Positions 58,161-64,000 of a stretch of 64,000 nt of DNA are shown here, one piece after another. The stretch is from Rhodanobacter spathiphylli B39 (lineage in GTDB: Bacteria; Pseudomonadota; Gammaproteobacteria; Xanthomonadales; Rhodanobacteraceae), in the NCBI RefSeq assembly GCF_000264295.1, contig NZ_AJXT01000004.1:310001-374000 (forward strand). The letters run 5' to 3'. The notes beneath the pieces were generated by a model. The model was not told the DNA's origin. It worked only from the letters and a program-made list of their open reading frames with translations, and made no database searches. The stretch's first letter is position 1. Every line of letters begins with the position of its first letter. Both the position numbers and the translations under genes were made by a program.

Positions 58161-58206
58161 TTGTCCACAGTTGGTGTGGGTGCCTTCTGTACAAGCCTGT
58201 GGACAA
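58161..58206. repeat. DnaA-box module 2
   Basis: Sites at offset 0 (TTGTCCACA), 14 (TGTGGGTGC) and 37 (TGTGGACAA). The filler sequence between sites is unrelated to module 1 apart from the AAGCC before the last site, which is shared with module 3. Confidence 0.7.
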
Positions 58207-58273
58207 CCGTCGTTCGCCTTTTGCCGGCAGACACTTGGCTCACTTTGTCGATTTCTTGAGCGGTCGCGCGAAG

Positions 58274-58319
58274 TTCTCCACAGCGATTGTGGAGCGCGCC
58301 GGGTAAAGCCTGTGGACAA
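58274..58319. repeat. DnaA-box module 3
   Basis: Sites at offset 0 (TTCTCCACA), 14 (TGTGGAGCG) and 37 (TGTGGACAA). A 7-bp hairpin CTCCACA-GCGAT-TGTGGAG (58276-58294) joins the first two. Confidence 0.7.
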
Positions 58320-58399
58320 GTAGGCTATCTGCCTGAGCGCAAAGGAACTCGCTACGGCGTGCGCAAAGCCTGCACAGCGAACCGGCTCGGTGAGGCGGC

Positions 58400-58963
58400 T
58401 CAGATCGTCATCGGCCACAGCCAGATCGACGCGCCACCCACGCCGCCGCCAAGCACGATGGCGGCGAGCACGTCGCTGGGATAGTGCAGCCCCAGGACCA
58501 CGCGCGAAACTCCCACCAGCGTGGTGAAACCCAGCAGCAAGGGTGCCAGCTGCGGATACCAGGCCAGTGCCACCACGGTGAACCCCACGGCCTGCAAGGT
58601 ATGCCCGGAAGGGAAACTGAATTCGTCCAGCGGCGGCATGCGGGCGATCACGCCGGGGCAGGCGCGGTAGGGGCGCGGTCGCCGGGTCCAGCGCTTGAGC
58701 ACGCGGTACAGCAGCAGGGCCGCCAGGCCGGTGAGTGCCATGTGCAAGGCCGCTGCCAGGCCGCGCTGACCACCGAGCATGGCCAGTGCAAGCATCAGTG
58801 TGTACCAGAACACGCCGTCGCCGAGCCGGCTGACGATGCCGAAGAGCATGCCTACCACGCGTCGCCCGCCCCAGTGATTGGCGAACACGCAGACGCGGCG
58901 ATCCAGGGCGAAACGCGGCCCGGGCAGGAGATCAGAAGTGGGCAGTGACGGCGGCGTGCTCAT
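58400..58963 (-). CDS. PAP2 family membrane phosphatase
   Basis: A 187-residue protein with about five hydrophobic segments and the three PAP2 motifs: KRWTRRPRP (C1), PSGH (C2) and SRVVLGLHYPSD (C3). Such enzymes dephosphorylate lipid phosphates such as undecaprenyl pyrophosphate or phosphatidic acid at the periplasmic side. The gene overlaps the end of the upstream glycosyltransferase gene by 32 bases, so the two are coupled. Together they may modify or recycle lipid-linked intermediates. Confidence 0.9.
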   Translation of the reverse strand: MSTPPSLPTSDLLPGPRFALDRRVCVFANHWGGRRVVGMLFGIVSRLGDGVFWYTLMLALAMLGGQRGLAAALHMALTGLAALLLYRVLKRWTRRPRPYRACPGVIARMPPLDEFSFPSGHTLQAVGFTVVALAWYPQLAPLLLGFTTLVGVSRVVLGLHYPSDVLAAIVLGGGVGGASIWLWPMTI

Positions 58964-60098
58964 GCAGGTTCTCCTCGGCCATCTCGCGCAGCAGGGTTTC
59001 GAAATCGCGGATCACCGATTCCGGTGAAAGCCCGGCCACGCTGGCGCGGGCGGCGCGGCCCATGTGACGGATCAGGGCCGGGTTGCCGGCCAGCCGCACT
59101 GCCGCATCGATGAAGCCCTGCGCGTCGCCGGATTCGATGCCATAACCGTTGACGCCGTGGTCGAGATGTTCGCGTGCCGCGCCTTGCGCATACGCGACCA
59201 CCGGCAGGCCGGCGGCGAGAGCCTCGATGATCACGTTGCCGAAGGTTTCGCTGAGGCTGGGGAACGGAAACAGGTCGGCGCTGGCGACGTGGCGCGCCAG
59301 CGCTTCGCCGCGCTGCATCCCGGCGAAGATGAAGTCCGGGTGCGCCGCCTGCAGTGCGGCCCGCGCCGGACCATCTCCTACCCAGAGGTAGCGCGCCTGC
59401 GGCTGTCGATGGCGGATCGCGTCAAAGGCCTCGATCGCCAGTTCGAGATTCTTTTCCGCCGCGATGCGTCCCACGTAAAGCACCACGGGTGTGGCGGCGT
59501 CGACGCCCCAGCTGGCGCGCAGGGCGTCGTCGCGCCGACCCGGATGGAAGAGCTGCGTGTCCACGGCGCGACGCAGCACGCGCGCGTTGGCGATACCCAT
59601 GGCGTGCAACTCCCGTGCGAGCGTGTCGGTCGGCACCAGCGTGGCGGCGGTGCGCTGGTGAAAGCGGCGCAGGTAGCCGCGCAGCAGCGGTGCGAGAAGG
59701 CCCGCGCCGTAGTGGCTGGCGTAGTGATCGAAGCGGGTGTGGAAGCCACTGCACAGCGGGATATCCAGTTGCCTGGCGGCGCGTGCCGCCGACCAGCCGA
59801 GCGGGCCTTCCGTGGCGACATAGACCACGTCGGGCCGCTGCTGCATCCATTGCCGCTGCAACGCACGTCCGGCTGGCCAGCCGAAGCGCAAGCCGGGATA
59901 GCGGGGCAGGGCGGCGCCGCGCAACTCGATCACATCGATGCCCGGTTCGGCGCGGGATGGTTGCGGCTGATGCGGCCGCACCAGCTGGATCTCATGTCCG
60001 CGCGCGGCAAGACCAGTGGCGAAGCCATGCACGGTCAGCGCGACCCCGTTGATCTCGGGTGGATAGGTTTCGCTGACAATCCCGATGCGCATGACCAT
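58932..60098 (-). CDS. GT4 family glycosyltransferase
   Basis: A 388-residue GT-B glycosyltransferase. The N-terminal domain starts RIGIVSETYPPEINGVALTVHG, as in GDP-mannose-dependent alpha-mannosyltransferases of the MgtA/PimB type. The donor domain has VVLYVGRIAAEKNLELAIEAF and the E-x7-E motif ETFGNVIIE. A start at MVMRIG (60098) or MRIG (60092) is likely; the frame extends to 60146 with residues unlike the family. The glycolipid product is inferred from the coupled PAP2 gene. Confidence 0.88.
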   Translation of the reverse strand: MVMRIGIVSETYPPEINGVALTVHGFATGLAARGHEIQLVRPHQPQPSRAEPGIDVIELRGAALPRYPGLRFGWPAGRALQRQWMQQRPDVVYVATEGPLGWSAARAARQLDIPLCSGFHTRFDHYASHYGAGLLAPLLRGYLRRFHQRTAATLVPTDTLARELHAMGIANARVLRRAVDTQLFHPGRRDDALRASWGVDAATPVVLYVGRIAAEKNLELAIEAFDAIRHRQPQARYLWVGDGPARAALQAAHPDFIFAGMQRGEALARHVASADLFPFPSLSETFGNVIIEALAAGLPVVAYAQGAAREHLDHGVNGYGIESGDAQGFIDAAVRLAGNPALIRHMGRAARASVAGLSPESVIRDFETLLREMAEENLHEHAAVTAHF

Positions 60099-60205
60099 GT
60101 CCGTGCCGGTTTGCCGCAGCATCGCCGCCCGGCGTTGCGACGGCATGGCGGAGGCATGACGTGGTGCTTACACTGAAGCCTGTTTTCTTCCGCTGGAGAC
60201 CGACG

Positions 60206-60640
60206 ATGAAACGCATCCTGCTTGCCCTGGCGCTGACGGGCCTGACCGCCACCGCGGTCGCCGCCGATGCTCCCGTCCTGCCCGCCACGGCCGCGCCGGC
60301 CGGTGCGGAGGTCTACATCATCTCGCCCGTCGATGGCGCCACCGTGGGTCAGGAAGTCACCGTGCGATTCGGCCTGAAGGGCATGGGCGTGGCGCCGGCC
60401 GGCATCGGCAAGGAGCACACCGGCCACCACCACCTGCTGGTCGACGTGAAGGATCTGCCCGCCGCGGGCCAGCCGATTCCCGCCGATGCCAACCACATCC
60501 ACTTCGGCGGTGGCCAGACCCAGGCCACGCTGAAGCTCGCGCCGGGAACGCATACGCTGCAACTGGAACTGGGCGACCAGCATCACGTGCCGTTCAAGCC
60601 GGCGCTGGTGTCGAAGAGGATCACCATCCACGTCAAGTGA
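60206..60640 (+). CDS. DUF4399 family exported protein
   Basis: A 144-residue protein with a signal peptide (ILLALALTGLTATAVAA). The DUF4399 core is VYIISPVDGATVGQEVTVRFGLKGMGVAPAG, with the His-rich EHTGHHHLLVD, NHIHFGGGQTQATLKL and DQHHVPF. The His pairs could bind metal, but no function is established for this family. A GGAG sequence precedes ATG 60206. It stands alone between the divergent glycosyltransferase and gltX. Confidence 0.85.
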   Translation: MKRILLALALTGLTATAVAADAPVLPATAAPAGAEVYIISPVDGATVGQEVTVRFGLKGMGVAPAGIGKEHTGHHHLLVDVKDLPAAGQPIPADANHIHFGGGQTQATLKLAPGTHTLQLELGDQHHVPFKPALVSKRITIHVK

Positions 60641-60673
60641 TCAGGCGCGGACGGGTGTCGCAGATCGGTTAAA

Positions 60674-60700
60674 ATCGGCAGCTTCGCCTTCGCTGCCGAT
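60674..60700. promoter_or_regulatory. Inverted repeat at the gltX promoter
   Basis: ATCGGCAGC (60674-60682) and GCTGCCGAT (60692-60700) form a perfect 9-bp dyad with a 9-base spacer. The left arm overlaps a TAAAAT -10 box (60670-60675), and the gene starts at 60707. It covers the expected transcription start, which suggests an operator or a leader hairpin. Confidence 0.5.
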
Positions 60701-60706
60701 ATCCCG

Positions 60707-62107
60707 ATGACCGTACGCACCCGCTTCGCCCCCAGCCCCACCGGTTTCCTGCACATCGGCGGTGCGCGCACTGCGCTTTATTGCTGGCTCGAATCGCGCC
60801 GTCGCGGCGGTGAATTCATCCTGCGCATCGAGGACACCGATCGCGAGCGTTCCACCGACGAGGCCGTGCAGGCGATTCTCGACGCCATGCACTGGCTGGG
60901 TCTGGACGCCGACGAGGGTCCGTTCTACCAGACCCAGCGACTGCAGCGTTACAAGGAGGTTGCCGACCAGCTGCTCGCCGCCGGCCACGCCTACTACGCC
61001 TACGAGAGCAAGGCCGAAATCGAGGCGATGCGCGAGGCCGCGATGGCGGCGGGCGAGAAGCCCCGCTACAACGGTCACTACCGCGACCGCAACGAGCCTT
61101 TCCGCGAAGACCCCAACCGGGTGATCCGCTTCCGCAACCCGCACGAGGGTTCGGTGGTGTTCGAGGACAAGGTGAAGGGCCGCATCGAGTGGGCCAACAC
61201 CGAGCTGGACGATCTGGTGATCTTCCGCTCCGACGGCTGGCCGACCTACAACTTCGCCGTGGTGGTCGACGACATCGACATGGGCATCACCGAGGTGATC
61301 CGTGGCGACGACCACGTCAACAACACGCCACGCCAGATCAACATCTACAAGGCGTTGGGCGCGCCGGTGCCGGAGTTCGCGCATCTGCCGATGATCCTGG
61401 ACAAGGAAGGCAAGAAGCTGTCCAAGCGCACCAGCGCGGTCAGCGTGATGGACTATCGCGCCGACGGCTTCCTGCCTCACGCGATCCTCAACTACCTGGT
61501 GCGGCTGGGCTGGTCGCATGGCGACCAGGAAATCTTCTCGCGCGAGGAGATGATTGCGCTGTTCGACATCGGCCACTGCAACAAGGCCGCCTCGCGTTTC
61601 GACACCGAGAAGCTGGCCTGGCTCAACCAGCATTATCTGAAGACCGACGAGCCGCAGTCGCTGGCGGCCGAGTTCGAATGGCACCTGCAGCGCGCCGGCA
61701 TCGATTTCAGCCAGGGCCCCGCGCCGGTCGACGTCATCGTGGCCTTGCGCGACCGGGTGCACACGCTGAAGGAAATGACCGAGCGCGCGGCGATCTGGTA
61801 CGGCCCGATCACCGAGTGGGACGACAAGGCCGTCGCCAAGCACCTGAAGAACGACAGTGCGCCGACCGTGCTGGAAGCGGCGAAGTTGCTGCTGGCCGAA
61901 TGCGAATGGCAGCCCGGGCCGATCCACCAGGTGATCGAGCAGGTGGCGGCGAAGCTGGAACTGGGCATGGGCAAGATCGCCCAGCCGTTGCGGGTGGCGA
62001 TCACCGGCACCCAGGTATCGCCGTCGATCGATCAGACCCTCTATCTGGCCGGTCGCGCCGAGGCGCTCAGGCGCATCGACGCCGCCATCGCGATGGCCCG
62101 CGGCTGA
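60707..62107 (+). CDS. gltX: Glutamyl-tRNA synthetase
   Basis: A 466-residue class I synthetase. The HIGH motif is HIGG (16-19), the KMSKS equivalent is KLSKR (about 238-242), and the anticodon-binding helical domain fills the C-terminal third. [19 protein letters not shown] and the catalytic-domain [11 protein letters not shown] sequence are canonical. It charges tRNA-Glu (discriminating type expected in gammaproteobacteria). Two further genes follow on the same strand. Confidence 0.97.
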   Translation: MTVRTRFAPSPTGFLHIGGARTALYCWLESRRRGGEFILRIEDTDRERSTDEAVQAILDAMHWLGLDADEGPFYQTQRLQRYKEVADQLLAAGHAYYAYESKAEIEAMREAAMAAGEKPRYNGHYRDRNEPFREDPNRVIRFRNPHEGSVVFEDKVKGRIEWANTELDDLVIFRSDGWPTYNFAVVVDDIDMGITEVIRGDDHVNNTPRQINIYKALGAPVPEFAHLPMILDKEGKKLSKRTSAVSVMDYRADGFLPHAILNYLVRLGWSHGDQEIFSREEMIALFDIGHCNKAASRFDTEKLAWLNQHYLKTDEPQSLAAEFEWHLQRAGIDFSQGPAPVDVIVALRDRVHTLKEMTERAAIWYGPITEWDDKAVAKHLKNDSAPTVLEAAKLLLAECEWQPGPIHQVIEQVAAKLELGMGKIAQPLRVAITGTQVSPSIDQTLYLAGRAEALRRIDAAIAMARG

Positions 62108-62140
62108 TGCGGCTTCGGTCGATGGCGCACTGAGCGCGGC

Positions 62141-62443
62141 ATGGACGAATGGCTGGCCAGGGCCACCCACGGCGTCGATCCCGACGCACCGGGCGCGTTC
62201 TGGCACGTCTTCTTCAACCTGTTGAATATGCTGCCGTGGGCAGCCATGTTCTGGTGGAACCTGCTGTTTGTCGCGGTGGGAGCCTTGCTGGGCTGGTGGC
62301 GCGGACGCCTGCTGGAAAGCATCGTCTGGGCCTGGGTGCTGGGGCCGATCGGCTGGATCGTGATCCTGCGCAAGTCCCGCCGGCCGCCACTGGCGAAGCC
62401 ACCGCCGCTGCCACAGGGCCGCCGCCCGGTACCACGCAGGTAG
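62141..62443 (+). CDS. Small membrane protein of unknown function
   Basis: A 100-residue protein with two hydrophobic segments (LLNMLPWAAMFWWNLLFVAVGALLGWW and IVWAWVLGPIGWIVIL) and a basic, Pro-rich tail (RKSRRPPLAKPPPLPQGRRPVPRR). Trp-rich helices are notable. It lies between gltX and zur with 33- and 28-base gaps, so it is probably part of the same transcript. No family recognised with confidence. Confidence 0.65.
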   Translation: MDEWLARATHGVDPDAPGAFWHVFFNLLNMLPWAAMFWWNLLFVAVGALLGWWRGRLLESIVWAWVLGPIGWIVILRKSRRPPLAKPPPLPQGRRPVPRR

Positions 62444-62471
62444 CGGTGTATGATCCCCATGAGGTGACATC

Positions 62472-62957
62472 TTGAGCCACGACGCCGCCAACAACCATCC
62501 GCGCCACGCGCACCACCACGACGACGCGAAGGGCTTCGTGCGTGCCGTGGAGCATGCCAGCGAGGAGCGCGGTCTGCGCCTCACCCCGCTGCGCAAGGAA
62601 GTGCTGGAACTGATCGCCGCCGCGCACAAGCCGGTGAAGGCCTATGACCTGCTCGACCAGTTGCGCGAGAAGCACGGCAATGCGGCGCCGCCCACCGTCT
62701 ACCGCGCGCTCGACTTCCTGCTCGAGAACGGCTTCATCCACAAGCTGGAATCGATCAACGCCTTTGTTTCCTGCCATCACCCGGCCGAGGCGCACCAAGT
62801 GCCGTTCCTGATCTGCGACGTCTGCTCCAGCGCGCAGGAAGTTTGCGACGAGCGGGTGGCGGACCTGATCGAGGCGCAGGCGAAGGCGCTGGGGTTTCGG
62901 CCGCAGGCGCAGACCCTGGAAGTGCACGGCACCTGCCGGAACTGCCGCAAGGGCTGA
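62472..62957 (+). CDS. zur: Fur family regulator, zinc-responsive Zur type
   Basis: A 161-residue regulator with a His-rich N-terminus (HPRHAHHHDD). The DNA-binding domain has RLTPLRKEVLELI and PPTVYRALDFLLENGFIHKLES. Regulatory metal ligands lie in HHPAEAHQVPFLICDVC, and the structural zinc CxxC pairs are CDVC and CRNC. TTG 62472 with GAGGTGA upstream is the likely start. Placement beside MerC-like and CDF genes and a matching box at 62987 favours Zur over Fur. Represses zinc uptake and related genes when zinc is sufficient. Confidence 0.88.
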   Translation: MSHDAANNHPRHAHHHDDAKGFVRAVEHASEERGLRLTPLRKEVLELIAAAHKPVKAYDLLDQLREKHGNAAPPTVYRALDFLLENGFIHKLESINAFVSCHHPAEAHQVPFLICDVCSSAQEVCDERVADLIEAQAKALGFRPQAQTLEVHGTCRNCRKG

Positions 62958-62986
62958 GGTGCTTCTTCGGGGCTGGCGAAGCGAAG

Positions 62987-63001
62987 TGTTATAAAGTAAC
63001 A
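62987..63001. promoter_or_regulatory. Candidate Zur box
   Basis: TGTTA-TAAAG-TAACA (62987-63001), with flanking G and T extending the dyad, resembles the known proteobacterial Zur box TGTTATAATATAACA in sequence and spacing. It sits between zur and the MerC-like gene, in a position to control the latter. Confidence 0.65.
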
Positions 63002-63051
63002 TGTGGTCACCGGACATGGAGTCGCCCCGTCGGGCGGCGCCGGGTCAATCG

Positions 63052-63486
63052 ATGAATCCCGAGCAGTCGAACAAATCCCGCTGGTGGCACCTGGCCGATC
63101 GCGTTGGCGCGATGGCCTCGTTCCTGTGCGCGATCCACTGCGCCTTGCTGCCGTTCGTGCTGGCCCTGCTGCCGCTGATCGGCCTGGAATTCCTGGCCGA
63201 CCACCGCTTCGAGCGCATCTTCGTGCTGTGCGCCTGCGTGCTGGCATCGCTGGTGCTGGTGCGCGGTTTTCGTCGGCACCGGCGCAGCCTGCCGCTGCGC
63301 CTGGCGGTGCCGGGACTGTCGCTGCTGCTGCTCGGCATCGCCTTCATCGACCTGGGTTCGCCGATCCTGCACAGCGTGCTGGTGACTTGCGGCGGCATGC
63401 TGCTGGCGGCGGCGCACTTCGCCAACCTGCGGCTGGACAGCCTCGGCGACAGCGTTCACGAGCACGGTCCGCAGTGCGCGCATTGA
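63052..63486 (+). CDS. MerC domain protein
   Basis: A 144-residue membrane protein with about four hydrophobic segments. MerC-like features are SFLCAIHCALLPFVLALLPLIG, with the C-x3-C pair, and VRGFRRHRRSLPLRL between helices two and three. It ends in a His-containing tail (HEHGPQCAH). ATG 63052 is preferred because the in-frame ATG at 63001 lies inside the Zur-box dyad. Known MerC proteins take up mercuric ions; in Zur contexts they may carry zinc, which is inference. Confidence 0.8.
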   Translation: MNPEQSNKSRWWHLADRVGAMASFLCAIHCALLPFVLALLPLIGLEFLADHRFERIFVLCACVLASLVLVRGFRRHRRSLPLRLAVPGLSLLLLGIAFIDLGSPILHSVLVTCGGMLLAAAHFANLRLDSLGDSVHEHGPQCAH

Positions 63487-63532
63487 TCACGGGTGATTGT
63501 GTAACGGCGAAGCCCGTTCCTAGCATGCGGGG

Positions 63533-64000
63533 ATGAACATGCCGCACCACGACCATTCTCACGACCATTCCCACGGCCGTCGCCATGATCACGCGCATCA
63601 GGCGAAGCATGCCGGGGGCGGCGCCCACGACCACGACCACGGCGCCGCAGGCGCCGGAAACAGTCGCAAACTCCTGCTGGCGCTGGTGTTGACCGGCATC
63701 ATGATGATCGTCGAGGTGATCGGGGGGCTGTGGTCCGGCTCGCTGGCCCTGCTGGCCGATGCAGCGCACATGATGGTCGACACGCTGGCCCTGTTGCTGG
63801 CCGTGGTTGGTGCGTGGATGGCCACCCGACCCGCCGATGCCAGGCGCAGCTACGGTTATGGCCGGATGGAAGTGCTGGCCGGTTTCGTCAACGCACTGAG
63901 CCAGTTCGTGCTGGTGGCGTGGATCGCATGGGAGGCGGTGATGCGCCTGCGCCATCCGGGCCAGATCCTTTCCGGCGTGATGCTGGTGGTCGCCGTCGCC
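63533..64000 (+). CDS. Cation diffusion facilitator zinc transporter, N-terminal part (cut by window edge)
   Basis: 156 codons are visible and the frame is open at the window end. The N-terminus is extremely His-rich (HHDHSHDHSHGRRHDHAH, then AHDHDHG), typical of ZitB/CzcD/ZnT-type zinc exporters. The first helix is LLLALVLTGIMMIVEVIGG, and the second-helix metal site is H-x3-D in DAAHMMVD. GGGG precedes ATG 63533. It lies 46 bases after the MerC-like gene. Zinc and possibly cadmium efflux is expected. Confidence 0.9.
   Translation, partial: MNMPHHDHSHDHSHGRRHDHAHQAKHAGGGAHDHDHGAAGAGNSRKLLLALVLTGIMMIVEVIGGLWSGSLALLADAAHMMVDTLALLLAVVGAWMATRPADARRSYGYGRMEVLAGFVNALSQFVLVAWIAWEAVMRLRHPGQILSGVMLVVAVA

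Larger units (their letters stand above)
58010..58319. other. Array of DnaA-box-like sites in three positionally matched modules
   Basis: This occupies most of the 456-base gene-free stretch 57944-58399. Six 9-base sites differ from TTATCCACA only at position 3. They are TTTTCCACA (58010), TTGTCCACA on the reverse strand (58047), TTGTCCACA (58161), the same reversed (58198), TTCTCCACA (58274) and TTGTCCACA reversed (58311). They form three convergent pairs, each exactly 37 bases start to start. In each pair a further TGTGG lies at offset 14. A partial site TTGTCCAAC is at 58106. I see no open reading frame of interest and no AT-rich unwinding region. Confidence 0.8.

Noticed and set aside
58010-58319. 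Chromosomal replication origin (oriC)
   Set aside because: DnaA boxes are present, but there is no AT-rich unwinding region and no dnaA, dnaN, rpmH or gyrB nearby; a DnaA-binding locus of another type is favoured.

Overview
The window is GC-rich and densely coding, with short intergenic gaps, ATGA gene overlaps and no tRNA, rRNA, insertion sequence, prophage or CRISPR array that I could see. Gene content and order point to a gammaproteobacterium of the Xanthomonadales, most likely Rhodanobacteraceae (Rhodanobacter/Dyella-like). The supporting evidence is a copL-copA-copB copper cluster, a rnfB-nth pair next to metG, the order asd-fimV-truA-trpF-trpB-trpA-accD, and a YtrA-type GntR regulator with its ABC exporter. 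The family-level placement is inference from gene content. Layout: 1-3333 holds the start of a CheR methyltransferase and a hybrid kinase with three receivers. 3491-5512 is a self-regulated GntR-ABC exporter operon. 5667-9301 holds an acyltransferase, a cation efflux protein, an Slp lipoprotein and rlmJ. 9431-12685 is copLAB, followed by a structured repeat and a two-component-propeller diguanylate cyclase (12947-15871). 15875-25683 contains envelope and membrane genes: EamA, DUF4349, AsmA, a secreted cyclophilin, a PadR/HAAS pair and a DUF1501/DUF1800 pair. 25820-37338 is mostly housekeeping: a methyltransferase, nth, a lone rnfB, metG, mrp, dcd, HIT, dienelactone hydrolase and rimO. 37413-45453 holds a PhnD-like binding protein, greB, a DUF853 ATPase, an MltD-like transglycosylase followed by the second repeat copy, psd and prmB. 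45488-57943 is the biosynthetic block aroC, a hydroxyacid dehydrogenase, asd, fimV, truA, trpF, a JmjC-like cupin, a LysR regulator, trpB, trpA and accD. 58010-58319 is a non-coding array of DnaA-box-like sites. The end of the window holds PAP2, a GT4 glycosyltransferase, gltX and a zinc cluster (zur, MerC-like, CDF). How the genes work together: chorismate (aroC) and tryptophan steps (trpF, trpB, trpA) are interleaved with aspartate-family (asd) and fatty-acid (accD) genes. CopLAB confers copper resistance. Zur probably controls the MerC-like/CDF pair through a palindrome upstream of them. The two least-explained features are non-coding. One is a ~142-bp multi-stem repeat found directly after the stop codons of copB and of the transglycosylase gene, with compensatory substitutions in its stems. 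The other is three copies of a 46-bp module between accD and PAP2 in which DnaA-box-like motifs sit at identical offsets (0, 14 and 37) while the remaining sequence has diverged.
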